Positions 25,070 through 37,109 of a stretch of DNA of 64,000 nucleotides are shown one piece after another (position 1 is the first letter of the stretch; each line of letters begins with the position of its first letter). Below the pieces are notes generated by a model. The model ran no database searches. It worked only from the letters and a program-made list of their open reading frames with translations, and was not told the DNA's origin. A program made the translations under genes and the position numbers. Source of the DNA: Phocoena phocoena (Eukaryota; Chordata; Mammalia; Artiodactyla; Phocoenidae); the NCBI RefSeq assembly GCF_963924675.1, contig NC_089226.1:42983124-43047123 (forward strand), written 5' to 3'.

Positions 25070-25250
25070 TAGTGGTTCTCACACTTCAGCTGGCATAACA
25101 GTCACAGGGAGGGCTTGTTAAAACACAGATTGCCAGGCCCCATTCTAGAATTTCTGATTCATTTGATCTGGGATAGGGCTGGAGAATGTGCATATCTAAT
25201 ACATTATTCCCAGGTGATGCTAATGATGTTGGTCCAGTGATCAACATCAC
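25070..25250 (+). mobile_element. MER5A-type hAT DNA transposon
   Basis: 'agtggttctcacacttcagc' at the left, 'gggcttgttaaaacacagat' and 'tcccaggtgatgctaatgat' match MER5A in order. Second copy in the window; non-autonomous and ancient. Confidence 0.88.
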
Positions 25251-25429
25251 ACACTCTCACACAACCAACTGCAGTCTTCCTTCACAAACTTTTGCTCTGT
25301 CTGTAGAGTTTCACTCACCTGGCCCCACCCCTTTGCCTTTTTTTTTTTTTTTTTTCATTATTGGCTGTTACTCATTTTCCTGGTCTCAGTATACTTTTAT
25401 TTCCTCTAAGGACATTCCCCAAATATACA

Positions 25430-25625
25430 TTTTCCCTCTCTCTTAGATGCTCCATAGAGTCTTATTGTATCCCAGTTTTATCACATTCTATTATGGTTTC
25501 TTATTCCTTCTTTTGTATACCTCATTCATATCTCCTTGATTGTATTTTTCACTGCTGTATCTTTATTTCCTAGCACAGTGCCTGGCATGTTTTCTATACT
25601 TTTTATTCAAGAAATGCCAGTGTTC
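25430..25625 (+). repeat. L2 LINE 3' end
   Basis: 'cactgctgtatctttatttcc' followed by 'tagcacagtgcctggcatg' is the L2 3' end. A run of about 18 T at 25340-25357 lies just upstream in unassigned sequence. Confidence 0.7.
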
Positions 25626-26800
25626 TGATGACTGCTAGTTTGGTCAAGTGATTTGCTGCATAAGCCTGTGAATTTGGAAAATAATTAGATATGATAAAAG
25701 TATGATGATGTATCTAACTCCAGATACATTAGTTCTTAAAATTGTAAAGACTGTGATGAATTAATGAATAAATTCCATTAAAACTGTGATTTCTGGATTA
25801 ACTTTCAAGAAAATAATCCCTCTGTGTCTTTTTCTATCTATCTCACCTTGAAAAAAAGGCAAAGCATGTTTTGTCTTGTTTTGTTTTTCTTTATTTTTTT
25901 TTAATGATAGAAAATAGCAAGGGGTTAAAGATAGCAAGGTAACTACTCTAAATTTGGTTCGATTTAGAGAAGAGATTCAAAACATTTTTTTTCTAAACAA
26001 ATGTTATGTTTACCCTATTTTAAAAATTGTTTTCTTCCATATATTTTACATTCAAGTGATTCTGAAACAACAAAAACAGTTAACAAAAAAATATTATGAT
26101 TGAGCCATAGAAGAATAAGGCCTCTTAAGGCTTTTGACATGTGTTTTCTTAGATGGGAAATTATATGATAGAAAAAATGAAATTGTACATTAATCAATCA
26201 AGGCAACATTAATTAAATTGGGGAGAATAGTATGAACAATTCAATCCTGGATAATACTTAATCCAAGGAAGAATAACAAACAATATGGATAGTGTGAAGT
26301 AAATTTGAGACAGGAAATTTTCCAGACCATCTAATTACTCATCTTCTCAATTTTCTCTGTCATAAGTGACAGCACATTCACTGTCATCATCTAAGTTAAT
26401 GAGAAACCAGGGGCTAAAAGATCATCACTAAAACTGAGCTTGCCAGTAGGGGAAATCAAAGTAGAACACAGGAAGAGGAAAGGTTAGATTTTAAAGAGGA
26501 AAAATTGCTTCTCAGAGATGATATTCATTTAGAAGAGCATAAAATGAATTTGATCTGAGTTGGGAATTCAAAACATAAGAGCTTTAAGGGATTGCTAAAA
26601 TCCCAGTGCTTACATTTAAGAAATCTGTTTTCCACCTTGGAGATTTAGAAAATAAAAACTACATGTCAGTACAGGAATGGAGATAGGGCTTTTTGTCTTC
26701 TGGAAAGTCTTGAATGAGTCACTTAGTGTCATATGAGAAATAAGTGTTATTCCTACAAAATCCATCATACTATAAAAGCAAAGCACTGCAAAGGACTTTT
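25626..26800. other. Unique AT-rich DNA, no gene seen
   Basis: No recognised repeat, and short chance frames only. Confidence 0.5.
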
Positions 26801-26813
26801 AAAAGTCAACCTA

Positions 26814-27019
26814 GGGCTTCCCTGGTGGCGCATTGGTTGAGAGTCCACCTGCCGATGCAGGGGACACTGGTTTGTGCCCCGGTCCGGGAAGATCCCACAT
26901 GCCGCAGAGCGGCTAAGCCCGTGAGCCATGGCTGCTGAGCCTGCACATCCGGAGCCTGTGCTCCGCAACGGAAGAGGCCACAACACTGAGAGGCCCACGT
27001 ACCGCAAAAAAAAAAAAAA
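26814..27019 (+). mobile_element. CHR-type SINE with 13-bp TSD
   Basis: A complete copy from 'gggcttccctggtggcgc' to a 14-A tail. Identical flanks aaaagtcaaccta at 26801-26813 and 27016-27028 are the TSD. The insertion point sits in 'cttttaaaag', which fits the L1 endonuclease preference TTTT/AA. Overlapping open frames on both strands are artefacts of the GC-richer SINE. Confidence 0.98.
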
Positions 27020-27028
27020 GTCAACCTA

Positions 27029-28235
27029 AACATCGCCCTGTCTGCACACATGCCAATATGAAAATTACTCCAGGCCAGTTTTATAAGGCCTTAATAAATA
27101 TGTCTTCATTCCGTTATTAATCTGGTATAGTACTTAACAGTTTTCACAGTCAGAAAAGTCTTCCTTATATATTATTTAAATTCCTTCTGAGTGTCCTTCC
27201 TTTCTTTCTTTCTTACTTTCTTATTTGCCTTCTTTCAATTCTGTCTTCCATAGAGATGGAGAACAGCTGGTCATCATAAATTATATGGTTGTTCTTCTTT
27301 TATATAATTGGTAAAGACTAATTTCTCTCACTTTCAAGATGCAAGTAATATAACCAGTGCTGAAAACTTAGGAAAACAGATAGGCAAAAAGAAAAATACC
27401 ACCCCAAATACTATTACTCAGTTACTCAGTGGACACAATTATAAATATTTTTGTGGTAATTTTTAGACTGTTCCCTATCTAAATTATGTATGTTTTACAT
27501 AATATATTATGATCGTTTTGCCATATTAATAAAATTATAAATTGTATTATGTGTTGCAGAATTATTTCTCAAGTTGACTGACTAAAGTAGAAACGCAGAT
27601 ATAAAACACACTAGCAACTAGATTACAACATGCAAAGTACTATAATAAAAATATTGTAAAATATTAATGTAACAAAGCAGGACATTTTTTCCTAATAACA
27701 GTCTGGTAGAAACAGGGAAGACTCCATCCAGGTGATGTCATTTTATTCACTACTAAATAAGAATGAATAGAAGTTCCTTTAACAGAAAATGGAAGACAAT
27801 AAAAACTGAAAAAAGAATCATGTATAGGCATAAAGTATAAGAAAATGTGTGTTTGGCTATAACAGTTTGTAAAAGGAATGCAAAGTCTCCTGAGTCTAGC
27901 TTTCAACAGCAGGATATATTTATCCTTTCTCACCTTTTCTTCTATGCATGGTATAAAAATACAGCCCAGGTCTTCCATAATCAAGCTATGGTTAGACCTC
28001 AGAGGATAGCTTTAGTCTCTTCCTCTCATGCATGAGGAATTATAAGATTCCTTGTGAACATGCAGTTGATAATGGAGTTATCACAGAAGACACTGAGAGA
28101 TAAAATTAACTTTTAAAAATATTTAACTTTTTGCTTATGGATTAAGTTCAAAGAACACTAAATAATGGACAATTATTTTGATTCCAAGCTTCTTTCACTT
28201 ATGTATGTAACTTGATTAAAAATAGTGAAATTCAG
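27029..28235. other. Unique AT-rich DNA with a CTTT tract
   Basis: A degenerate (CTTT)n tract lies at 27195-27232. Opposite-strand frames at 27664-27984 and 27847-28035 have no recognisable domain. No gene called. Confidence 0.5.
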
Positions 28236-28560
28236 AGGAAGGTGGCCAAAAGGCACAAGCTTCCAGTATAAGATAAATAAGTACTAGGGATGTAATGTAA
28301 TGTACAGCATGATGACTATAGATAACACTGCTGTATGATGCATAGGAAAATTAAGAGAGTAGATACTAAGAGTTCTCAACACAAGGAGAATTGTTTTCTT
28401 TTCTCTTTAGTGTAGCTACATGAGATGATGGATGTTAACTAAACCTATTATGGTAATTATTCAACAATATATGTAACTCAAACCATCATGCTATATACTT
28501 CAAACTTATGTCTTAAACTTATACAGTATGTCAATTATTTCTCATTAAAACTGGAAAGAA
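28236..28560 (+). repeat. Old L1M-type 3' UTR fragment
   Basis: 'gataaataagtactaggga', 'acactgctgtatgatgca', 'agagttctcaacacaagga' and a 'ttctcattaaaactgg' end follow the 3' UTR of old mammalian L1M elements. It stops with an A-rich end. No ORF2 coding part is attached. Confidence 0.75.
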
Positions 28561-28564
28561 ATAC

Positions 28565-28665
28565 TTAAATTATCAGAGCCTCAAGATCCTCATGCCTTAA
28601 AAGAGGTAATAATAAAATCTACCTATACAGGGACTATAAAAATTAAGATGGACATGGTGGCATTA
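28565..28665 (+). repeat. MIR SINE, partial
   Basis: 'cagagcctcaagatcctcatg' followed by 'aggtaataataaaatctacc' matches the MIR 3' half. Confidence 0.6.
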
Positions 28666-28939
28666 TGAGGAATTCCAGTTGGACTCATTAATTCCATATG
28701 TTAGGTATCAAGATTGTCTCTTCTTTTCCCAATCCTCACATAACGTGTCCAGGTATTTTACCCAACAATCCAGGAATTTACAAGCATCCACAGTATTTGG
28801 TAAAGTAATATTGTAGGCAGATATAAAGAGTTTTAGTAAGTTTTGCATCTCACAAAATGTCTGGACATATCATTGACAAATTAAGTATTTTTAATTTGGA
28901 TAATTTCATAAGGACTAATCCAACTGAATTCTGAATTAT

Positions 28940-29330
28940 TTTTAATGGCTTTGTGGAGATATAGTTGACATACAACATTGTGTAAGTTCAAAGCGTGCAA
29001 GGTGATGATTTGATATATGTACTTATTGAATATATATTATAAAGTTAGCTAACACCTCCCTCCCATCACATAATTACCATTCTTTGTATGGGTGTGATGA
29101 GAATATTTTAGATGTATTCTCTTAGACTACTTTCAAGTATATAATACAGTACTGCTAACTATAGTCGCCATGCTGTATATTAGATCTTCAGAACTTATTT
29201 ATCTTAAGGTAGGGAAGTTTGTACTTTTGAACAACATCTTTCCATTTCCCTCACCCCCAAGCCCTGGAAATCACTATTCTAGTCTGTTTCCAACTGTGAA
29301 TTCTTTAAACACAAGGAATAGATTTCAAAC
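28940..29330 (-). repeat. Old L1M-type 3' UTR fragment, opposite strand
   Basis: 'ggagatatagttgacataca', 'gtgatgagaatattttagat', 'actatagtcgccatgctgta' and 'gaagtttgtacttttgaac' are the reverse complement of an L1M 3' UTR. Part is complementary to the 28236 fragment, forming an inverted pair about 0.5 kb apart. Confidence 0.75.
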
Positions 29331-29774
29331 ATCTTTAAGTAGGAGAGTTTTATTTACCCCTGTTTTTCTCTATTTGGGTTCAGATGTTGTAGCTCAAGTT
29401 TTCTCCTCAAATGTTCTTACAGATTTTCTTCTTCTCAAAGACTCTGTTTGACTCAAGAGAGTATGTTTTTCACTTACCTGACCTTCTGAAACCCTGCAAG
29501 AACAAAACCTCAGAACTGGATCCAAGTGTTATATTTATATATATTCCATATGCTTTCTCAGAAGATGTTTTATCGACACCTGTTTGCATGGATCAAACAG
29601 AAAAATAATAAATCCATAAATGGTGCTGAATATATAAGGCAAGGAACTATATGCTTCTCCCCCTAGGAAGACCACAGTAGAAAGATTGTGGTGCCTTCTG
29701 GAAATTTCAAAGTATAGAGGTGCAAGTGGACGGCAGAAGCCAACATTGAATGAACAACTATTTGGTGCCATATT
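29331..29774. other. Unique DNA
   Basis: No recognised feature. Frames at 29411-29608 (+) and 29535-29771 (-) overlap and have no recognisable domain. Confidence 0.45.
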
Positions 29775-29905
29775 GTCCCAGGTGATTCATCTACATTCTA
29801 CCAGCTAATTCTCACAACCAACCTGAGACAGAGTTCTTAATATGAAAATTCTGAGATGTAGAGCATTGAGAAACAAGACTAAGATCAAACAGTAAGATAA
29901 AGTAG
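29775..29905 (-). repeat. MIR SINE
   Basis: 'ctaattctcacaaccaacct' through 'attctgagatgtagagcatt' and 'aagatcaaacagtaag' is reverse-complement MIR. Confidence 0.7.
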
Positions 29906-29960
29906 GACTGTATGGCAAGATTCACCTTTGTAAGTCTTTTCTGTAAGAAGTTGTCTTCTT

Positions 29961-30175
29961 GGGCTTCCCTGGTGGCACAGTGGTTGAGAGTCCGCCTGCC
30001 GATGCAGGGGACACAGGTTTGTGCCCCAGTCTGGGAGGATCCTACATGCCGCGGAGCGGCTGGGCCCATGAGCCATGGCCGCTGAGCCTGTGCATCCGGA
30101 GCCTGTGCTCCGCAACGGGAGAGGCCACAACAGTGAGAGGCCCTCAAACCGCAAAAAAAAAAAAAAAAAAAAAAA
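29961..30175 (+). mobile_element. CHR-type SINE with 13-bp TSD
   Basis: Complete copy with head at 29961 and an uninterrupted 23-A tail (30153-30175). TSDs aagttgtcttctt (29948-29960) and aagttgtctcctt (30174-30186) differ at one base. The long pure A-tail suggests a fairly recent insertion. Confidence 0.97.
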
Positions 30176-30186
30176 GTTGTCTCCTT

Positions 30187-31096
30187 AATAAAGAAGAGCT
30201 ATTTTATAATGTAGATACTGGAAGTAACGGGGGAGAGGCAGGACACTTCTCCAAATTAATCTCAGTAGCATTATAAATTTCTCTACTGATTTCATTGAGT
30301 AAGACCAACTTGCCCAGGCTGGAAGCTTCCATTTACTTGGCTTGCTTCTCTGCAACTTTAATCCTATTAAAAGACATGGTAATCATTTTAAAAACTGTTT
30401 TCCACATGCATTTTCAGATATGTGATGTGCCTGACCATTAGACTTAGAGTCTGACAGAAATCATATACCAGGTTAAGTGTAAAACGTGTCTAAAGATAAA
30501 CAACTGTCTGGGTTATAGGGCTCTGCACTGTTGGCTTATTATTAAATTTGGAAAGTAACTTGCTAGTTTCTCATCTAAGCTGCTACTTGCTGATTTCAGC
30601 TGGAAAAATTGACATCAACTTTCCCTTATCATACTCAGAACAAAGAAATATGCATTTTTTTTTTATGATCAGAATGTCTGGTAAATATCCATTCCACTGA
30701 TACTACAGAGAGCTGATCCATATCTCATCTGTGTTTCAAATGCATTTGTTTTAGTAAGTGCATAATCAAAAATAAATTATTCTTTCAACAGAAAACTGAG
30801 ACTTGAACTCATGGTGTGTAAAAGCCTTTCATCATGTTTAAAGGTATCTAGTGGAATGTAATAAAGCAGTGGGCTCTATTCATCCTTCTTTTAACTCATG
30901 TGAATTACACCTTAAGGTAACAGGGTTGTTCATGCCTTGATTACTTTCCAAAAGAGCCTATTTGCAAGTGAAAACTATATTACAGTACCTATTACATTTT
31001 GAAAATTTCTGATATATGCCTTGCAGTTTGGTACTGTACTTACAGTACCAAACCTATGCATGTGGAAAAGACAGGTGTGAACACACTATTAAAACT
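30187..31096. other. Unique AT-rich DNA
   Basis: No gene or repeat recognised. Confidence 0.5.
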
Positions 31097-31106
31097 GAAG
31101 CTTTAT

Positions 31107-31316
31107 GGGCTTCCCTGGTGGCGCAGTGGTTGAGTGTCCACCTGCCAATGCAGGGGACATGGATTCGTGCCCCGGTCTGGGAGGATCCCACATGCGGCGG
31201 AGCGGCTGGGCCCGTGAGCCACGGCCACTGAGCCTGCGTGTCCGGAGCCTGTGCTCCGCAACAGGAGAGGCCACAACAGTGAGAGGCCCGCGTACCACAA
31301 AAAAAAAAAAAAAAAA
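31107..31316 (+). mobile_element. CHR-type SINE with 9-bp TSD
   Basis: Complete copy with an 18-A tail at 31299-31316. Flanks gaagcttta at 31097-31105 and 31317-31325 form the TSD. The body keeps several CpGs. Confidence 0.96.
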
Positions 31317-31325
31317 GAAGCTTTA

Positions 31326-33394
31326 ATTATCTGTTATATGTAAGAAACAGAACAAAATGAATACAGCTACATTCTAAACTGCTTGCTCACTCTACTTTCT
31401 TGAAAATACTAATGCTACTACTATATAATAATAACAATAGAAACAAAAATACATTACTGAACCTCTTCTAAAATGAATAAATACACAGATAAAATCTTCT
31501 CAAGTGATTTCTAAAATTTTTGTCCTTTATCTTTCACATTATCCATTCTAAATGCAGCGCTTTAGGGCCCCCTGCATGTATATATACATCTACATATACA
31601 CATGAACACACACATATATCCCCCTAAAAACATCTTCTACCAGCAGTTTTCATACTTATAAAGTTGTAGAATTAAGATCATTTTTGTGCCCTCGTTTTGT
31701 GGGTGTTTTTTCTTTGGAGTTCCCTGCAGTACCTACCATAATGGCTTCTGAAAGAGACATTTGCTTCTTCTACACCTACGCATTGTTATGAAATGTAATA
31801 TTTTCCACATGGAAAAAATACGATGTAGTTACTTATGCAAAGCCATATGTCATATTAGTAGCAGAATTGGAACTTAAATTATCTTTTGATGCCATGGTTC
31901 ATTGTTATACAGTGTTTAATGCTGTGGTGCTCTGTTGACTGTATGCCATTTGTGTAGGTGATGTGATATCCCAAGCAGGTCACACAAATCAACTCTTGTT
32001 TAATATATAGATTCCTCCCTTCCCCCCCTCGAACACAAACACACTTCACAGCAGCATAAAAGATTTCCCTTCCTAGTCCATTATTCCCCAAACCCCTCAT
32101 AATAACCTGATTACCATAATGAATAATGTAGTCTATCATGATAAAGTAAGAAGAGCATATTTTTCTGTTAATTGTGAGAACATTACCCAGTGATCTTATT
32201 TCCATCCAATGGAGCATAAATGTCCCCTTTCTCTTTTCTTTACTGGTATCAAACCAATTCTAACCATCTCTAGCTCATCTTCTCCCTGTAACTATCCAGC
32301 ATTCAATCCTAAAATTGCTAAGACGCTGTTTTCTAAGTTTATATTACTCGTAGAGTTTATTTTTGTTGTTCATAGTACTTTTCCTTTTGTTTCTAATTGC
32401 CAATCTACTAAAATATAAGATTCAAGAACTGAAAGGAAAATGCTTGAGAATTCTTGTGAATATACTGGTGAGAGCCTAAACTGGCTTGCTGTTCTAGTGA
32501 GAGTTGATATATATGCATTCATGGCCTAAAGCAGAAAAATGGATCTATTTCTTGGCTGAGAGACATAGAAAGACTCTTCCATCTCTTTCCTCAGAGGTTT
32601 TTTCTTGTCTCTCACACCAAACATTCCAGGACATAGTAACAGCAATGAAAATTGTGCTTCCTAATCAATTTGGTTCTGCTGTGAGTCTGCAGCGTTACCT
32701 TTAAGGCTTTAATAGTTACTAGTTTCCTATCTCTTACTAGCATGCTGTTATATTTTAGGGGTAAAGTCAATTAATAGGATTTCAATGAGAACCAACCAAA
32801 ATGTTCTCCTTTATATTACAGAGATAGATAGCATGAACAAAACAAAAATTCAAAATGAGTATGTCACAAGAAAGACCTATACTGGTTACTCTTCAGTCTC
32901 CAGATAAGTTTTTCTTCCATGTTGTGTTGAGTTAACCCTCTATATTTCTCTTTATCCTTTCTTTCTGACTCAAATCTGAGCAATTAACTCATTTCTAAGT
33001 TTAATTTTATACTTAGTTTTCCTCTCTTGGAAAACCACTTGACCAAATTAAATGACTAGATCATATTTGGTAAATATGCAGGCCTAAAAACCTAGTTTCA
33101 TCTGGTTGTCTGGTTTTTAGAACCATACTGAGAACAAACCTATCTGTCCCTAGAAGCCACCTAGTAACCATGCCTATGTGATTGATACATAAAATGAGGA
33201 TGCCACTCTATTAATTTATACTAGATACAAAACTCAAACAAAACCTGGAATACTTATGTCTAGAATAAAGGTGTTAAAAAACCAAGATTTATCCACAAAA
33301 TCATTTTATGAACATGGAAGGAGAACGAGAAGACTGAATGAAAATTAAGTGGCACTGGACAAAATTTAAATAATATAGTATACTGCAAAGGCTC
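31326..33394. other. Unique AT-rich DNA, no gene seen
   Basis: About 2 kb without a recognised repeat beyond a TA/CA-rich patch at 31575-31620. The 112-codon frame on the minus strand at 31879-32217 and small frames at 32209-32704 have no recognisable domain. Confidence 0.5.
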
Positions 33395-33575
33395 TCTAAA
33401 TCAGCCATCAAATCTCAGCTTGAGCAACTACTAGCTGTGAAGCACTAGACAAACTATTTAACTTCTCTAAATCTTAATATGCTCATTAGTAAAATGAGAG
33501 TGATAATAGTAACTTATCTTATGTATGATGCAGTATGTGAAATACTTAGGACAATGCCTAGCCTGTATTAAATAT
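33395..33575 (+). repeat. MIR SINE
   Basis: 'caactactagctgtgaagca', 'actatttaacttctctaaat' and 'ttagtaaaatgagagtgata' give the MIR core in order, then 'gacaatgcctagcctgtat'. Confidence 0.85.
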
Positions 33576-34131
33576 GAACCTGTGCAATCTCACAGTGGAG
33601 ATGGATGGGGTAGTGGGATCATTAGAGTTAAAGACCTTTAACTAAGGTGGCTTCTCTCCTAGACACTAACTGTATGCAGGCGTGGACCATGCCTCCCCTT
33701 TTATTCTGTTTCCAATAATCTTTTTGTTATGCATTTTTTTCTTTAAATTTGTGTTAGATGTGTTAGTGAATCATTTTATGCCTGGGGAAATATTCTGTCC
33801 CTTGAAAGTCATCTTGCACATCTGCTGTGAGCTATTCAGCATTGGATTTTACAGTTTAACTCTTAATATACAGCTCTATTTCCTCACTTCCTCCTCCCAT
33901 GGAAAACCTTGTTATATCTCTATGCATAAAACCCAATGTTCTCATAGTGACGAAAACATTTGGATAAAGTCATGTGGAGTCAGTACAGACTTTAGAAAAG
34001 ACCAAAAGCTGCAGAAATAACACTATCACAGGGGCTGGAGAAAATGCATTTTATATTAATAAACTGATCAGAGTCAGTGCCTCAGTACTCTGCAGAGACA
34101 AAGTACAAACATCAAAGCGCACATATATATT
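33576..34131. other. Unique DNA
   Basis: A 112-codon frame at 33682-34020 starts with a hydrophobic stretch of F, L and I residues resembling a membrane segment, but T-rich DNA gives this by chance. There is no other support for a gene. Confidence 0.4.
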
Positions 34132-34252
34132 AGGAATTTCCTGACGGTCCAGTGGTTAGGACTCAGCACTTTCACTGCCAAGGGCCAGGGTTTGATCCCT
34201 GGTTGGGGAATTAAGATTCCACAGACCACGTGGCACAGCCAAAAAACAAAAA
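34132..34252 (+). mobile_element. Older tRNA-derived SINE (cetartiodactyl type)
   Basis: 'ggaatttcctgacggtccag', then 'ctgccaagggccagggttt', 'gatccctggttggggaatta' and 'ccacgtggcacagcc' with an A-rich tail. The order is that of the older cetartiodactyl CHR/Bov-tA group, distinct from the young CHR copies. A short TSD cacatata (34120-34127 and 34253-34260) is likely. Confidence 0.85.
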
Positions 34253-34260
34253 CACATATA

Positions 34261-34781
34261 CCCTAATCTTCTCAATATTAGGGTTTTTTCTGCCCAAATT
34301 ATTAAGCATAGTTATCTTTTCCATAAGGCTGGCCTATATATTTTTAATCATTGTATATTCTCATTTGCCATTTCAGTTAGAGCAGTAAATGTGTTACTTG
34401 TCATAACCAGTAAAGCATTATGTCATAGATCTCATTTTGAAAACATTTTTTGCAGGTTGGAAATACGGCTGCCAGATATCTTATTAGATTTAACTTAACA
34501 CAGGAGAAATTCGACATGTATGGCTTGAGAGAATTCTATAGGTCGTATCCCAGATGCCCCTCAGCCCAGGGTTTCAAGGTCTTACTTTGAGGCACAGTAG
34601 ATTTCTAAAACATCCACTGGAGTGACTGCTTAAGCTTCCATGCCATCAGGTCTTGACTAATCATTCCCAAAATTTTGGAAATAAGACTTGGCAAATGAAG
34701 ATGTGTTGATTAAGTACGTCTGGGAAAATACTTGACAATTATTCTCTCTTAAAAAAATACAGATAGATGATGGATAGAGAG

Positions 34782-34815
<34 letters not shown>

Positions 34816-34974
34816 AATTTTAATATTAAAATTTACAAATATACATGAAAATAATCCATCATTTCAATAGCTTCATTTCATATAATGACATAAGAAGAGG
34901 GGATTCTTTCCCACTCTGTTGTCCACTATTGTACTGTAACGTACTACCACTATTGCATACTTCTCATTTGGTTC
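34261..34974. other. Unique DNA with a (TG)n microsatellite
   Basis: A pure (TG)14 tract lies at 34783-34810, preceded by a degenerate GATA-like run. Otherwise no recognised feature. Confidence 0.6.
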
Positions 34975-35400
34975 TGATTGAATTCTAATCACACAGGGAG
35001 GACAGTTATTATCAATTCCAGGTTTCAGATGGGTAAGATGAAATTCAGAGAGTTTTGAAAATTAAGTCCAATCTCTCAGTAAATTGGGCTTCAAACCCAG
35101 GTTTTCATTTTTTTTTAATATCTTTATTGGAGTATAATTGCTTTACAATGGTGTATTAGTTTCTGCTTCACAACAAAATGAATCAGTTATATATATACAT
35201 ATGTTCCCATATCTCTTCCCAGTTGCATCACCCTCCCTCCCACCCTCCCTATCCCACCCCTCCAGGCAGTCACAAAGCACCCAGCTGATCTCCCTGTGCT
35301 ATGTGGCTGCTTCCCACTAGCTATCTACCTTACGTTCAAACCCAGGTTTTCTAGTTTTGTGCTCAGTGTCCTTTTGATTCCTCCAATTTTGAAATAAAAG
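34975..35400 (-). repeat. MIR SINE split by an L1 stub
   Basis: Reverse MIR: 'gggaggacagttattatcaa', then 'cttcaaacccaggttttc', interrupted at 35107, and continuing at 35335 with the duplicated target and 'gtgctcagtgtcctttt'. Joining the two flanks restores the MIR order. Confidence 0.75.
35107..35334 (-). mobile_element. 228-bp L1 3'-end insertion with perfect 17-bp TSD
   Basis: A T-run and then the L1 3' UTR ('aatatctttattggagtata' and onward to 'ctagctatctaccttacg') in reverse. TSD ttcaaacccaggttttc is exact at 35090-35106 and 35335-35351. The element holds only 3' UTR, so it is a severely 5'-truncated L1. Confidence 0.97.
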
Positions 35401-37109
35401 TACTTGCATAAAAACATGTATTTTCATTTTAAACAGTGTTTATAAAGTAATGCTTCTGGAAGAGAGGTCAATATATTGTAGTAGGAAGATAATTAGTCAG
35501 CAAAAAGTTTTAACAATTTTGAAAGATGGAATTGAAGATGAATGCGTATATAAAAGCTTTTCTAGATAAAGTGTTCATGGGTTTTGAAGAGGAGGAAATT
35601 AAAGACTAGAATTTTAAGATCTATCTTCAGAGTTTCAGAGAAATCAGAGCTCATGATTGTGATGCCCACAGAAATAAGAATGCAAACAAAGCAGTAGACA
35701 AACTAAATGAGATAAGATTGTGAGTACTTGCAGTGATAATACAATGCTGTGTGCATGCATGGACAGGCCCCTTAATTTACCAGGAAATGAAAATCAAGGT
35801 ATGACTCTCTTTTGCATATCTTAATTGTCACTTTGGGCTCCATATAGTCTTTGTTGCAATTACTTCTGAACATATAGTGAGAAATTCACATTGCCTGTCT
35901 GTCATTTTGGGGTACAGAAATTCATCTGAACTTGTTTTAGGAAAAGTGAAAATAGATTTGAAGTTACTTTATTTCTTTCAAACAGCATTTAAATTTTAAA
36001 AACGTTTAAATTTACTGCTTAGGGAAAATCAAATCATTTGGAATCACAGAGGATAATATGTGATAGAAATTACTGGGTTATACCCTGGTTGTGTCATTTA
36101 TATCAAAAGAAGTGTTATGACAGAAATTTCCAAGACTTTCACACTGAAAATTACAGTTGGGAGAAAATGGTTTTCACAAAAATAAAGAGCAATAAATAAA
36201 TAAATAAATAAAAATAACATGATGTTTCTACTCACGAGGTAGTCCTGTTGGGTCCCCTTAAGTGTTTGGAAATCTGATCATCAGTCTTCCCCTAAAGGTT
36301 TTAAAATGAAGCTGTTGAAAGTTGTGATCAGCAAGTACCCTTTTATTCTCATTACTTTTTCTGTTTTCTTTTTCCTCTCTGCAGACAAACTCAGTTGCAT
36401 CCTTCCTGCCGCCTCCTCCAGCCTGTCCTTCCCTAAAGAATCTTTTCTATGATGTTGAAAGTGATATGTTCTCTTCAAAGGAGGTTGAAACAAATGAACA
36501 TATTCAGAGAATATTGTACTGTTTTCCGTGATTGAAAGGAAAATATTTTCTTCCTGTCTGTGGGTTCATATGTGAGAAATACAAGAAGGGTAATCAGGGG
36601 GAGTCTTTAATATATTTTTGAATATTGCTCTCAAGTGTTTTATGACAAATGTGCAAGTAGATGGAACTAAATGGCATTCTGGAAAACAATCTTGGACTGA
36701 CATTCTAAGGAAATTAATTTTACCTGTGTGTAATGTGAAAAGATTTTTATACAAAGGAGGCCATCTCTTGCTTACTTCAATAGATTGCTTACTAATTTAA
36801 GTGGACTTGAAAGTAAGGTTAAGGAAGTAACAATATCATGATTTTGCTAAATTTCTACTGGTAGATGCAAAATGAATTGCTACCACATTTTAACATTGTG
36901 GCCTGTGCTTATGATGAATATTTTTGATACCTACAAAAATACTTTTTGAGACTCTACTATTGCCAGACACATTTCTAGGGTATGCAAGAGAAAATGAATG
37001 AAGCAAAACTCTCTAGCTTTGTAGAGTTTTCATTTTATTTAGGGGAGAGTGTAGAGAAATTAAAGTGATTAGAGTTTAAGAATTAATTTTTTTTAAAAAA
37101 GAAAAGCTT
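35401..37109. other. Unique DNA including an (AAAT)n tract
   Basis: A (TAAA)n microsatellite lies at 36191-36213. The acceptor-like site and open frame near 36385-36531 are listed separately. No recognised repeat otherwise. Confidence 0.5.
36385..36531 (+). other. Open frame after a splice-acceptor-like site (speculative exon)
   Basis: A pyrimidine-rich tract ending 'cctctctgcag' at 36384 is followed in frame by 48 codons and a TGA at 36529-36531. The peptide starts TNSVASFLPPPPACPSLKN and ends with IQRILYCFP. It lies outside any repeat that I recognise. The frame is also open upstream to 36328, and an opposite-strand frame overlaps it, so chance is quite possible. I recognise no protein family and have not seen a partner exon. 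Confidence 0.15.

Noticed and set aside
26765..27051. Overlapping frames on both strands as short proteins
   Set aside because: They are shared by every CHR SINE in the window and follow the SINE boundaries.
29961..30175. tRNA gene
   Set aside because: The head derives from a tRNA, but no cloverleaf or intact internal promoter pair is evident, and the copy has an A-tail and TSD, so it is a SINE.
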